Origin: Granulicella sp. dw_53
Lineage (GTDB): Bacteria; Acidobacteriota; Terriglobia; Terriglobales; Acidobacteriaceae
Direction: 5' to 3'
Assembly: GCF_018449545.1 (NCBI RefSeq)
Contig: NZ_JAAVUR010000003.1
Span: 124,001 to 188,000, forward strand
Length of the DNA: 64,000 bases
Below the pieces are notes generated by a model. The model worked only from the letters and a program-made list of their open reading frames with translations. It was not told the DNA's origin and ran no database searches. Numbering within the stretch: position 1 is the stretch's first letter; every line of letters starts with the position of its first letter. Below, one piece after another: positions 8,930-17,380 of this stretch. The translations under genes were made by a program, and so were the position numbers.

Positions 8930-9898
8930 TCAGGCGGCGGAAGCACGATAGATGTCCTCCGTCTGGAAGCTCTGGTCCGCGTGGGTGTATCCGGTGACGG
9001 TAATCAGCTCGCGCACGCGGCGACGGCCCGTGGCATCGCGCTCGCAGTACAGAACGAAGTCAATGGCCTCTGCTGTCTCGGAGCGGATGAATGCGTGATT
9101 CAAATTAGCCCTGGCACTTAGGGCCAAATCCGACAGCCTATTGAGGGCATCCCATGCGGACTTTGCATGGATGGTGGAAAGCGTCCCACCATGCCCGGTG
9201 TTCATCGCTTGCAGCAGGTCATAGCCACACTCATCGCGTATCTCGCCCATGATGATCCGGTCGGGACGATGACGCAGAGCGGCAGCTAAGAGCTGACTCG
9301 GAGTGATGGCAACCTGGCCGGGAATCGCCTCAACAGCCTCCCAGCGGACGGCATTGGGATGCGATACCTTCAGCTCTGCCGGTTGCTCGATGACGACGAG
9401 ACGCTCCTGCTGGGGAACGTGGTCAAGCAGCGCCTTCATTAAGGTCGTCTTTCCTGAGCTGGTTCCGCCGCTGATGATCCCATTCTTTCTCTCGTTGATG
9501 AAGTGGATGACTTTGTCCCGAACGGACTCCGGCAAGCTGCCAGCGGCGATCAACTCATCGGAGGTGTACCAGCGATTGAATTGGCGGATGGTCAGGGTCG
9601 GTCCATTGATCGAAGACGGAGCGCCCACGACCGCCACACGCGAGCCGTCCGGCAAGCGTGTATTCAGGATCGGATTCTGCATTGTGAGGTCTTGCCCGAG
9701 GATGCGAGCCACCCTCTCGATAGCGGCCTGTAGCCGGTCGTTCGAATACGGCGTCGCCAAGGGGATATGCTCGATGACGCCGTTCCGATCCGCATAGACG
9801 CCGGTGGTGCCATTAATCATCAAGTCCGAGATGGACGGATCTAGGAGCAGCGCCCGTAACTCCTTAGGAAAGAACGGCAATATAAGGTGGTAGCTCAT
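8930..9898 (-). CDS. virB11: VirB11/TrbB-family T4SS ATPase
   Basis: A 322-residue hexameric traffic ATPase. Walker A is GGTSSGKT at 144-151. The region around RHRPDRIIMGEIRDECGYD holds the His/Asp box and Walker B, and MNTGHGGTLSTIHAKS is the conserved C-terminal core motif. It lacks the long N-terminal extension of CpaF. Its ATG overlaps the stop of the second reading frame of virB8, which shows the two were translationally coupled. Confidence 0.95.
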   Translation of the reverse strand: MSYHLILPFFPKELRALLLDPSISDLMINGTTGVYADRNGVIEHIPLATPYSNDRLQAAIERVARILGQDLTMQNPILNTRLPDGSRVAVVGAPSSINGPTLTIRQFNRWYTSDELIAAGSLPESVRDKVIHFINERKNGIISGGTSSGKTTLMKALLDHVPQQERLVVIEQPAELKVSHPNAVRWEAVEAIPGQVAITPSQLLAAALRHRPDRIIMGEIRDECGYDLLQAMNTGHGGTLSTIHAKSAWDALNRLSDLALSARANLNHAFIRSETAEAIDFVLYCERDATGRRRVRELITVTGYTHADQSFQTEDIYRASAA

Positions 9899-10700
9899 TT
9901 CGTCGCTCCTGGGGCTGGCATTGCCGGGAGTGCCGGCAACGCTGTACTGGTTCCGGGCGCTATGGGGTCGACCGAAAGCCTGTTCTCGTGGAACTCCGTG
10001 ATGGTCAATCCGAGCGGATTGATCATCTCGAACTGCGGGAAGATGCGGGCCTGGTCACTGACCTGTTTCGGGTTCAAATAGTAGGTAATGCTGAGCATCC
10101 AATGTTCTGTCCGGGGCTCGCGAGAGTTCTGAGCGGAGTAGAATCTGTCGATGGCTACAAGGGCCGTCCCACGGGCAATACCTGCGCCCTGGACAGTCTC
10201 CTCGGACATGGACGTAATGGTGACATTCTTCACCTGCACGTCGCTGGTCTCGATCTGTCCGCTACAACCTGCGAGACGAGATGATTGGCGTTGTCTGCCG
10301 TCATCAATTGCGAGGCGAGCGTTTGCGACAAGAAGTAGTAGTTGAGCGGGTACTTCTTCGCGATGGTGTCCCGGCCAATCGTGTAGCGATAGCTGGCCCA
10401 ATCGGTGAGGTAAGTCCGTACCTCGCCCTCGCGGGGGCTGTAGTTGAGGTCGCTGTATTGGATTGCCTGGGCGCGGCCCATCTCGTCGATACGGATGTAA
10501 CGATTGGCGATCGGACGGTGCGCCAAAGAGAAGTTCAGCCACATTGAACCAAGCAGCAGCACGGTTCCGGAAACAATGATGAGGCGGTATGCTTTGCGCT
10601 CCGCATAGTGGGAGGCATAGACCTCATTCCCGATGTGGTCGGTAAGCAGGGCTTGCTCCGGCGTGAGCGCGCTTTCAACGGGTGCTGTGTGTGTGGACAT
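9895..10700 (-). pseudogene. virB8: VirB8/TrbF-family T4SS protein, frameshifted near 10260
   Basis: The first frame (ATG 10700, AGGAG 11 bases upstream) gives a cytoplasmic tail, one membrane segment (YRLIIVSGTVLLLGSMWLNF) and the start of the periplasmic NTF2-like domain, up to NHLVSQVVA. The frame then shifts by -1, and the rest of the domain (GQIETSDVQVKNVTITSMSE and YYLNPKQVSDQARIFPQFEM) reads on to 9895, overlapping the virB11 start. Adding one base in the GCGGA stretch at about 10256-10264 restores a normal protein of about 265 residues. Either the gene is broken or the sequence has an indel there. Confidence 0.8.
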
Positions 10701-10863
10701 GGGGGACTTGGCTCCTTTCCTCGATCGCGTGAAAGACGACAACGGTATAGATCAATCCGGCGATAAGGCATCCAGCAAACAGCACCAGAAGCATGTAGCG
10801 AAAAGGCCTAGCCAAGCCCAGACGCCGGAGCATTAGAACGTCAACGAGCCACCAGAAAGACAT
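10675..10863 (-). CDS. Small membrane protein in the T4SS operon
   Basis: A 62-residue protein with one strong transmembrane segment (MLLVLFAGCLIAGLIYTVVV) after a short basic N-terminus. It starts right after virB6 and overlaps the start of virB8, which argues that it is translated. Position and size recall small T4SS proteins such as VirB7 or VirB3, but it has no lipobox and no clear similarity I can name. Confidence 0.6.
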   Translation of the reverse strand: MSFWWLVDVLMLRRLGLARPFRYMLLVLFAGCLIAGLIYTVVVFHAIEERSQVPHVHTHSTR

Positions 10864-10866
10864 CGT

Positions 10867-11784
10867 CTATATCCCCCCTGCCATTGCCACGGTGGAAACA
10901 GCTTTGCCGATGAATCCGCCCATGCTTCCCGCCATCCCAGCAGCGCCTCCAAAGATGGCCTGGGTCATGCTCGGAATGAACAGCATATTAATGATGAAAG
11001 CGACGAAGACCATTAAGCAAGGGATCAGGTTGGCAATCCACATATCCATCGAATAGTTGCCATTGAACGTCTGCTGCAGAAACCCGTTCATGAATCCGGC
11101 CCACACATAGATGAAGGCGGCAGCCACAGCGCGAATCATCGCGAACGAGATGAGCACATCGAGGAAGTGAAAGAACTTCGCCTTGAAGGTCTGCGTCATG
11201 AGCAACGGCACAAAAACAGGACCAAAGAGCGCAGTCACACCGTAGAGGATGAAGGCGCTGCAATTGATGACGAACAAGGTGGCCGAGGCCAAGCCGAGCA
11301 TGATCTGTACCAGCACATAACAGAGGATCTGGACGGGTGCGGTGAAGGAGGGCATGGACGTTCCATCGCCAGCGTTCTTGAGCAGCTGAAGCAACTGGTC
11401 CAGCGAGTGCTGGTCGAACGCTGCAACCATCGCTTGTGCGATGTAGCTGAAGAAGTGATTGATGCCGAAGCTCGCGCCGGGAAACGGATTCACCCAATAG
11501 TTCAGCAGCAAGCTGCACACGATGAGCTTGAGCAGAAAGTGGGTAAGGTCGCCCGCACGCACGGGATGGTGATGCGGCCGGAACGTCATCGTGCTGGTGT
11601 TCCAGTTGATGACCATGTTCACAAGGGTGAAGAGCGAGATGCAGCTCAGCTCCGTCCAACCGAACTGGGTCAACGCGCCGCCATTCTGCGTGGTGAGGTT
11701 GGTCAGGTTGTTGGTGAACTGGTAGAGCCAGTCCATGCCCGACGATGCGGACGGCAGTGCTTGTGCGAGAACGGCGATGCTCAT
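10867..11784 (-). CDS. virB6: VirB6/TrbL-family T4SS inner-membrane protein
   Basis: A 305-residue polytopic membrane protein with at least five hydrophobic segments. They include LKLIVCSLLLNYWV near residue 87, VLVQIMLGLASATLFVINC in the middle, and LIPCLMVFVAFIINMLFI near the end, followed by a Gly/Ala/Met-rich C-terminus. This is the usual VirB6/TrbL layout. The product forms part of the inner-membrane channel. The next gene downstream begins three bases after its stop, consistent with one transcript. Confidence 0.85.
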   Translation of the reverse strand: MSIAVLAQALPSASSGMDWLYQFTNNLTNLTTQNGGALTQFGWTELSCISLFTLVNMVINWNTSTMTFRPHHHPVRAGDLTHFLLKLIVCSLLLNYWVNPFPGASFGINHFFSYIAQAMVAAFDQHSLDQLLQLLKNAGDGTSMPSFTAPVQILCYVLVQIMLGLASATLFVINCSAFILYGVTALFGPVFVPLLMTQTFKAKFFHFLDVLISFAMIRAVAAAFIYVWAGFMNGFLQQTFNGNYSMDMWIANLIPCLMVFVAFIINMLFIPSMTQAIFGGAAGMAGSMGGFIGKAVSTVAMAGGI

Positions 11785-11801
11785 ATCGGTCTCCGGTGAA
11801 A

Positions 11802-12053
11802 TCAGGGGATATAGCTCTTCCAGGTCTTGCCTTCGTTACCGGCTGCAGAATTATGCCGTTTCTTGTGCTGCTCTACTTTCTTGCGAAACGCTTCATCTTC
11901 TTTGTTGCGCTCCTCGGCATCGTGCTGTTGTTGTTCAAGAATGGCGGCGGCCTTGTGAGCCTCATGGCTCTGGTAAATCACGGCACCGCCGATGGCCGTC
12001 AGCGCCGCAAGGATGGCAAGTAGGATCTTGGTGTTGATCGCTTTCAGCATCAT
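11802..12053 (-). CDS. Small single-pass coiled-coil protein in the T4SS operon
   Basis: An 83-residue protein with an N-terminal hydrophobic segment (ILLAILAALTAIGGAVIY) and then a charged coiled-coil stretch rich in His, Gln, Glu and Lys. Its last residues (TWKSYIP) closely resemble the end of the upstream VirB5-like protein (TWQTYLP), suggesting a shared C-terminal interaction motif or partial duplication. Function is unknown; its position suggests a periplasmic T4SS accessory. Confidence 0.65.
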   Translation of the reverse strand: MMLKAINTKILLAILAALTAIGGAVIYQSHEAHKAAAILEQQQHDAEERNKEDEAFRKKVEQHKKRHNSAAGNEGKTWKSYIP

Positions 12054-12062
12054 GTCTCCGAA

Positions 12063-12849
12063 TCAGGGAAGATAGGTCTGCCAGGTGTTACTTTCATTCG
12101 CCGCACTCACGTTGTTGGTTGAGCGTTGCTGCTGGACAAACGCGGCGGTGTTGAGATCTTGCGCCGCAGCGTTCCTGCGTTCCATGTTCGTGACGGTCAT
12201 CTGAGAGGCAAGGCAGGCTTGCAAGACGCCTTGCGATTGCATCTCGGACATCTTCTGGGCTTCGGCAGCATTCAGGAGATTAAGCTGCTCGACCTCGGTG
12301 TTGGTGCCATCGCTACCGTCGAGCTGCTGCGAGGCGAGCGTGTTGTTTGCGGTGACGTTCTGTGTCCTCGCGCCTCTGTACTGGCCGACTGCGGTAAGGC
12401 AGTCGGGAGAGATAGAGTCCGATGCCTCGATCATGGCAAGTTGCGAAAGCTGTGCGCTTCCCGGCGTCTGCCCTTGCAGGTATGTGGTTGTGTTCCCGCT
12501 TACCTTGATTGTCCCGGCAGTCCAGGGCCGTGGACGACGCACTGGGCGAGTTCGTATTGAGCGCGATGCTCATGCCGCTCGTCTCACCAAACATATTGGC
12601 GACGTTGGCGTTCTTCATGGCATTCAAGGTCGTCTGCCACTGCTGCTTGAGTGAGAAGTGTGTGATGTTGTTCTGGAGCATCTTGTACTGCGACTCCAAG
12701 GTCGTGAGCTGGGAGACAAGACTGGCATAGCTAGTCGGGTCGAAGACGATGTCGCCGATCCCGAAGAGAGCGAAGCTAGGTGTCGCGGTCAACAAGAGCA
12801 GACCGCCGGTAAGAAGATACTTGTTGCGTTTGGTCATCACGAGTTTCAT
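12063..12849 (-). pseudogene. virB5: VirB5/TrbJ-like T4SS protein, frameshifted near 12526
   Basis: From the ATG at 12849 (AGGAGG five bases upstream) the first frame encodes a signal peptide ending at ATPSFALF and a helical stretch (YASLVSQLTTLESQYKMLQN) typical of TrbJ/VirB5 pilus-tip proteins. After SASSTA the frame becomes nonsense, while the +1 frame continues (TAGTIKVSGNTTTYLQGQTP) through a Gln-rich helical region to TWQTYLP. Removing one C from a CCC run near 12524-12529 joins them into about 260 residues. The family call rests on position, signal peptide and helical pattern. Confidence 0.7.
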
Positions 12850-12872
12850 ACAGCCTCCTTTGGGGGAAAAAG

Positions 12873-13109
12873 CTAGAACCACTGCGGGCGGGTGGGGTCC
12901 AACCTGTCCAGGGAAAAGTGACGGATGTCGGTCACGATCTTGCATGGAAACGCCGTCACAGCGTCAACGGTCTGGGCAAACCAATCGAGCGTGCTGGCTA
13001 CAGAGCTATGTCCGACCGTCGAGATGAGAAGAGCGAGAGCCAGCATGGATGCACTGACTGAGAGAATGAGCCTGTTGCGTCTTGTAATGTTGAGTGTGGT
13101 CCTAAGCAC
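12873..13109 (-). CDS. Small membrane or secreted protein of the T4SS operon
   Basis: Seventy-eight residues from a GTG at 13109. The N-terminus is basic (LNITRRNRLIL) and followed by a hydrophobic core (SVSASMLALALLISTVG), then a short soluble tail ending in PTRPQWF. The AGGAGG upstream sits only two bases from the GTG, so the exact start is uncertain. It lies in the 260-base interval between two T4SS genes on the same strand, which is the main support that it is real. No family recognised. Confidence 0.45.
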   Translation of the reverse strand: MLRTTLNITRRNRLILSVSASMLALALLISTVGHSSVASTLDWFAQTVDAVTAFPCKIVTDIRHFSLDRLDPTRPQWF

Positions 13110-13115
13110 AACCTC

Positions 13116-13358
13116 CTATTCCTGATCCACGAACTGGCGGGCAACCTGTGGAATCATCGCAACCCACCCGGAACCGCACCGCTCGATGGCTTCCGCAATG
13201 GTGTATCCCTGTTCCATAAGCCAGTCGGCACGATTGAGGACCAGAGCAACAGCGACTTTCTCACCAGTGGACTGGACAGCCCAGGCGTCGTGACCGCCGC
13301 GCTTGGCATCCTCCGCTTTGCGGAGCAAATGGTCGTATCTTGAATTGCTCTCATCCAT
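13116..13358 (-). CDS. Conserved-looking small protein of the T4SS operon, unknown function
   Basis: An 80-residue soluble, acidic protein of mainly helical character, with the segment VALVLNRADWLMEQGYTIAE. It begins 24 bases after virB10 and its stop overlaps the ribosome-binding site of the next small gene, so it is probably co-translated. I do not recognise the family. It has no signal peptide or membrane segment and so probably acts in the cytoplasm. Confidence 0.6.
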   Translation of the reverse strand: MDESNSRYDHLLRKAEDAKRGGHDAWAVQSTGEKVAVALVLNRADWLMEQGYTIAEAIERCGSGWVAMIPQVARQFVDQE

Positions 13359-13382
13359 ACGGGCACCTCTAGGGAAAAGCGT

Positions 13383-14720
13383 TTACATGGTCGGATCGAC
13401 GCGATGCTCCGCGTAGGAGGGAATTAGGATGTCGCGCCCAACGTATACGCGGGCACGGGAACCTTCCTTGAGCGTGATGACAGGCAGGCGATTCAGAAAG
13501 TGGTTCAACACCTGCTCACCCTCGGTGGCCGACTGCTCGGAGATCCCGCTGCGTATCTGGGATGACGCTGTAAGCACACTGCCGTTGTTGCCGATCTGCG
13601 CCAAACCACCTAAACCGCCCACGGCTGCAGCCGCGCCGAAGGCCATCAGATAGCCGTGGTCTACTTTGGTCGCGAGGCCAGTAGTGCCTAATGGGTCAAG
13701 GCCAATGTACTTATCGAAGTCAAGCGAGAACCCATCCGGGCAAACGGCGCGATGGAAGGTGACGAACATCTTGCGCTGCTGGGCATTTCCCACGCTCTGT
13801 ACTGTGCCGATCAATCGTGTCCCCTGCGGCATGAGAAGCTGCTGATGGTCGTGAGAGTAGTAGTCGGTGGTGAGCATGACCAGGATCGGGCCGCTCAACC
13901 CGCCGTCAATATGGTTGGTGACAACCCCTTCAAATACCGTTCCCTCGAAGACGCGATAAAGACGGCCCTGATAGCTATCGAAGTCGTATACGGCCATCGC
14001 GTCGGCCTTGGAAGCAGCTCTGGCCTGTTGAGCGGAGGGCACCGGCACAACACCGGGCTTGTCGCTCGCGCTAGTGGGAGATGGACTGGTGGGAGTTTCC
14101 TCGACAGTCTGGGGATGCGCCTCCTCACGCTCCCCCAATACAGCCGTTGCCGTCTGCGACGGGACGGCGGCACCGGCACCGGGCGCTGCGCCCGCGTGGG
14201 CGAAGTCGATAGCGACCGTATCGCTATTGATGGCGTCCTGCGCTTGTTTTTCCTTCGCAAGCTGTTTTTGCTTGGCCTCTGCCTGAGCCTGCGAGATGTT
14301 CGAGGTGTGTTGTGGTGCGTTCGGGCTATTGCCATAGATCGCATCTCGCTGCGCTGCCGTCATCGGCTGTGTCCCGGCGGCCTCTGGACCGGGGACACTC
14401 TGTTCGGCCTGTAGTTGCTGCATCGCAGCGGCCAACTCCTGCTGATGTTGGCGCTCCTCAGCGTCTCGCTGGGCCTGCACCTGCTGCTGCGTCGAAAAGC
14501 TGTTTACCTGCTGGGCATTCGGCGAAGCGGGGCGCATGGTCATTGCGCTTGCCGGGGCTGCTTTCTTGTTGCCGTTCAACAGGCTCGACACATTGGCGAC
14601 GCCGATTAGGGCAATGATGACAACGAGGACGATTACCACCGGCATACCCTTTTTGAGTGGTGACTTCGCTTCCGGCTGTTCCGGGACGGTTGCGGGCGGA
14701 TTCTGGTTTGGCTCGGTCAT
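13383..14720 (-). CDS. virB10: VirB10/TrbI-family T4SS core-complex protein
   Basis: A 445-residue protein with a short cytoplasmic tail, one membrane segment (MPVVIVLVVIIALIGVANV, residues 26-44), a long Gln/Ala/Pro-rich periplasmic linker with coiled-coil character, and a C-terminal beta-barrel domain. Conserved features of the last domain include YRVFEGTVFEGVVTNHIDGG, SGPILVML, PQGTRLIGTVQSV and the final GRDILIP. It spans both membranes in the core complex. The gene starts two bases after a TAG that ends an unrelated short tail (14723). Confidence 0.93.
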   Translation of the reverse strand: MTEPNQNPPATVPEQPEAKSPLKKGMPVVIVLVVIIALIGVANVSSLLNGNKKAAPASAMTMRPASPNAQQVNSFSTQQQVQAQRDAEERQHQQELAAAMQQLQAEQSVPGPEAAGTQPMTAAQRDAIYGNSPNAPQHTSNISQAQAEAKQKQLAKEKQAQDAINSDTVAIDFAHAGAAPGAGAAVPSQTATAVLGEREEAHPQTVEETPTSPSPTSASDKPGVVPVPSAQQARAASKADAMAVYDFDSYQGRLYRVFEGTVFEGVVTNHIDGGLSGPILVMLTTDYYSHDHQQLLMPQGTRLIGTVQSVGNAQQRKMFVTFHRAVCPDGFSLDFDKYIGLDPLGTTGLATKVDHGYLMAFGAAAAVGGLGGLAQIGNNGSVLTASSQIRSGISEQSATEGEQVLNHFLNRLPVITLKEGSRARVYVGRDILIPSYAEHRVDPTM

Positions 14721-14722
14721 GG

Positions 14723-14784
14723 CTAGTTCGCCCCTCCCACGCGGTGAAACTCGACCTTCTGCTTACCGATGGCGAGATACCCTG
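14723..14784 (-). pseudogene. C-terminal remnant of the gene preceding virB10 (virB9-like?)
   Basis: In the +1 frame relative to the lysR remnant, a sensible C-terminal tail (GYLAIGKQKVEFHRVGGAN) ends at a TAG two bases before the virB10 ATG, which is the spacing of a real operon neighbour. VirB9 normally precedes virB10 and ends in a short strand of this kind, so I infer the 3' end of a deleted virB9. The segment is too short to prove family membership. Confidence 0.4.
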
Positions 14785-15105
14785 ATCGACCAGAGGGGTA
14801 CATCCGAAGCGAACGGAGCGGATGTCACCACGTTCAATCGCTATGAGCGCATCGAGAACTTCATCGCGCGTCTCCAACAAGATCCGGGCAAGAACCTTGA
14901 ATGCGATGCCCGTATCCGTGGGCCTGATGCGACCACCTTTCATCTTTCGGAAGAGGCGGACGGAGGCGTTCTCCTGAAACTGTCGCGCCTGAACACTGAG
15001 GTTAGGCTGCGCGGTTCGCAACTCTTCCGCAGCCGCGCGGAATCCCTGTTTCTCCAGGATCGCGAGAAGATATCGAAAGTGACGAAGCTCGGCCCATTCA
15101 TACAT
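14782..15105 (-). pseudogene. LysR-family regulator, truncated after about 108 residues
   Basis: From the ATG at 15105 the protein reads as a clean LysR N-terminus: winged HTH with FRAAAEELRTAQPNLSVQAR, the linker helix, and the start of the effector domain (VRFGCTPLVDQ). Normal LysR proteins have about 300 residues; here recognisable sequence ends at about 14782 and the frame runs as nonsense over the virB10 start to 14458. The break coincides with the apparent virB9 tail, so a deletion seems to have fused the two. The remaining HTH could still bind DNA. Confidence 0.75.
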
Positions 15106-15281
15106 AACGCACCGCTCGACAGGATGACGTGCTGTGGCACTCCACTGCAAACGAGCGGGAAAATCGCACCTCCGCCTGTGGAAATTCTGTCAATCCTGTT
15201 TCTAGTTATCAACAGAAATCTCAATTTTGGCCAAACTTACGCCACACGGTGTAAGCGCGCTTCACAACTGGGCTTAGGCGG

Positions 15282-15306
15282 GGGTGATACGTAAAACGTA
15301 TCACCC
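15282..15306. promoter_or_regulatory. 25-bp palindromic operator candidate
   Basis: GGGTGATACGT and ACGTATCACCC form perfect 11-base arms around AAA, in the divergent space between the lysR remnant (minus) and the excisionase/integrase genes (plus). A second palindrome, CCCGGT/ACCGGG, lies at 15362-15383. The first is a strong candidate operator controlling excision genes. Confidence 0.5.
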
Positions 15307-15405
15307 GATAAATGGAAAGTATTAGACAACGCCTTTCCGCCGCGAGAGGCTAGGCACATTTCCCGGTATCTACCGACACCGGGATTCCACATGTGGAGAT
15401 GCGCT

Positions 15406-15645
15406 ATGGCTTTCGCAGCGAGCGTTCAGCAAATGCCGTCCAGGGATGTCCTTCTCACCGTTGAGGACGTTGCGCAACGACTGAACGTTACGAAGGACTG
15501 GGTATGGGATCACTCCTCACGCAAGGCACCGTTTCTTCCTGTCATCCGGATGAGCGACGGAGTTTTACGCTATCGCCTGAGCGAGGTTGAGGAGTTCGTC
15601 AACGAGCGCGAACGCGCCTCTGTTTTACGCAGAAAACGCCGGTAA
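15406..15645 (+). CDS. Excisionase-like MerR/AlpA-type HTH protein
   Basis: Seventy-nine residues from the ATG at 15406, chosen because GGAG precedes it; an ATG at 15391 lacks a site. The core LLTVEDVAQRLNVTKDWVWD followed by RYRLSEVEEFV is the winged-helix HTH_17/excisionase fold. It ends 45 bases before the integrase start, so it is probably the recombination directionality factor of the element. Confidence 0.8.
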   Translation: MAFAASVQQMPSRDVLLTVEDVAQRLNVTKDWVWDHSSRKAPFLPVIRMSDGVLRYRLSEVEEFVNERERASVLRRKRR

Positions 15646-15689
15646 AATAGAAGGTGCCCGCTTGGTTCCCCCACAGAACTGAGGACGTT

Positions 15690-17057
15690 ATGGGTAAGTC
15701 GCACCAGAAGGGATGGGTTCTCGTTCGAGGAAAGAAATGGTACGGCTACTTTCGCCGCACAGTCCTCGATCCAGATACCAATCAAACCAGGACAGCCGCG
15801 ATTCCAGTCGCGCTCGGTCTGAGATCAGAGATGACGAAGACGCAGGCGCGAGAGAAGTTGGAAAGCGAGATCGTCCGCCTCACTGGGCAGACTTCCGAGG
15901 ATGGCACCGTGAAGAGCGGCATGGTCACCTTCGGATGGTTTGTTCGCAACCGCTACCTGCCACTGAAGCAGGCGGACTGGAGAGAAGAGACCGCCAAGAT
16001 CAAGACGTACCTGATCCAGGCGGATCTCGTGAACGAGTTCGAAGATGTTCGACTGGAAAGCTTCGATAAGTTCACTCTGCAACACCACCTGAACAGATTG
16101 GCCAAAATCCATTCCAAGGACAGAGTCTTGCAGATTCGTTCCTACATGCGGGCCATCTTCGCGGAGGCAGTCGATCAGGACTTCCTCTCAAAAGATCCGG
16201 CGCGTATGGTCAAGCCGCCGGCGAACCTCCGTGAGGTCGATAGAACGACCCTTACGTGGGATCAACTCCGCGCGGCCCTGGCGAAGCTGGACGAACTGAG
16301 TTTGCGTGATTGGATTCTGATCAAGCTCGATATGTCGAATGCGCTTCGGCCCAGTGAGTTGTTCCCGCTGCGCTGGCGCTGCTTCGATGATGTGAAGCAA
16401 GTGCTTGATATTCAGGAGACGATCTACAAAGGCAAGCTTCGTCCGTTTGGCAAGACGAAAGGAAGTCTGACCAAAGTGCCCGTCGCCGGAGTCCTGGCGG
16501 AGGAGTTGGTGGAATGGCGAGCGCAACTGAAGAAGCAGGGCAAGGACACCTCTCCGGATGCGTTCCTGTTTCCAGGCCGATTCGGCGGCCCGATGGATTC
16601 GAGCAACTATCGCCACCGGGTGCTGCATAAGCTGGCCGACGAACTGGAGTTGCCGAAGCTGACCTTCCAGGTCATCCGGCGCACCATCGCCACGCTTGGC
16701 AAGACCAAAGGTCACGTCAAGGACATCCAGGGCATGATGCGCCACTCGAAGGCTTCGACGACGACGGACGTTTACATGCAGTCGCTCGAACCGGAGGTGC
16801 GCTCGACCATCAACTCGATTCACTCCGAGCTGATGAGCAATGGCACGAAAGAACCCGATCCTTGGGAACCGGACACAACGGGAAGGCGCTTCCCTGGCGG
16901 AGACAGGAACTTCGCTGCACAGGGGAAAAAGCCCCTCGAAACTCGCCAGTCGGTGGTTTCCGAACACAGGAAATCCACGAATCCGAATCCGGTCCGCGGT
17001 GTGGTTTTGGAGTTTGCTACAAAATTGCTACAAAGTAGCGGAAGGGGGGAGTGCTAA
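15690..17057 (+). CDS. Tyrosine-family site-specific integrase
   Basis: About 455 residues from the ATG at 15690 (GAGG five bases upstream). It has an N-terminal arm-binding region, a SAM-like core-binding domain (residues 80-175) and a C-terminal catalytic domain. Catalytic residues visible are R220 (NALRPSEL), R330 (FQVIRRTIATL), H352 (MMRHSKASTT) and the nucleophile Y362. The usual box II histidine is Q327, a known variation in the superfamily. The gene ends 14 bases before the 3' end of the tRNA-Ala gene, as expected for an element inserted into that tRNA. Confidence 0.93.
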   Translation: MGKSHQKGWVLVRGKKWYGYFRRTVLDPDTNQTRTAAIPVALGLRSEMTKTQAREKLESEIVRLTGQTSEDGTVKSGMVTFGWFVRNRYLPLKQADWREETAKIKTYLIQADLVNEFEDVRLESFDKFTLQHHLNRLAKIHSKDRVLQIRSYMRAIFAEAVDQDFLSKDPARMVKPPANLREVDRTTLTWDQLRAALAKLDELSLRDWILIKLDMSNALRPSELFPLRWRCFDDVKQVLDIQETIYKGKLRPFGKTKGSLTKVPVAGVLAEELVEWRAQLKKQGKDTSPDAFLFPGRFGGPMDSSNYRHRVLHKLADELELPKLTFQVIRRTIATLGKTKGHVKDIQGMMRHSKASTTTDVYMQSLEPEVRSTINSIHSELMSNGTKEPDPWEPDTTGRRFPGGDRNFAAQGKKPLETRQSVVSEHRKSTNPNPVRGVVLEFATKLLQSSGRGEC

Positions 17058-17071
17058 ATGCTTGAAATAAT

Positions 17072-17147
17072 TGGTGGACCTGATCGGGATCGAACCGATG
17101 ACCTCTTCCATGCCATGGAAGCGCGCTCCCAGCTGCGCCACAGGCCC
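17072..17147 (-). tRNA. tRNA-Ala (anticodon GGC)
   Basis: The reverse strand folds into a full cloverleaf: acceptor GGGCCTG/CAGGTCC with the G3-U70 pair that identifies alanine tRNAs, anticodon loop ATGGCAT giving GGC, T loop TTCGATC, and an encoded CCA end. Its 3' end faces the integrase gene, so this is the likely attachment site (right end) of the element. Confidence 0.96.
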
Positions 17148-17380
17148 ACTCTTAGGAAGGACTCCATCTATTCTGACTGACCCTACGCGGTTCGTCAACG
17201 TCACGTAGCTTTTTCCCAATAATCATGGGAACTAAGTGGCCCCCTGCTGGTGTCTAAGTACAGTAGAGTGAGCGAGCACTCGGTCGGCGCCGGCGCTGTT
17301 TCTCCCGTCTCCTTACGCCTGTGGCATCAGTGCCATTTGCCGGAGACCGAAAGAAAGTCGTACTGTAGAGGACACCCGAT

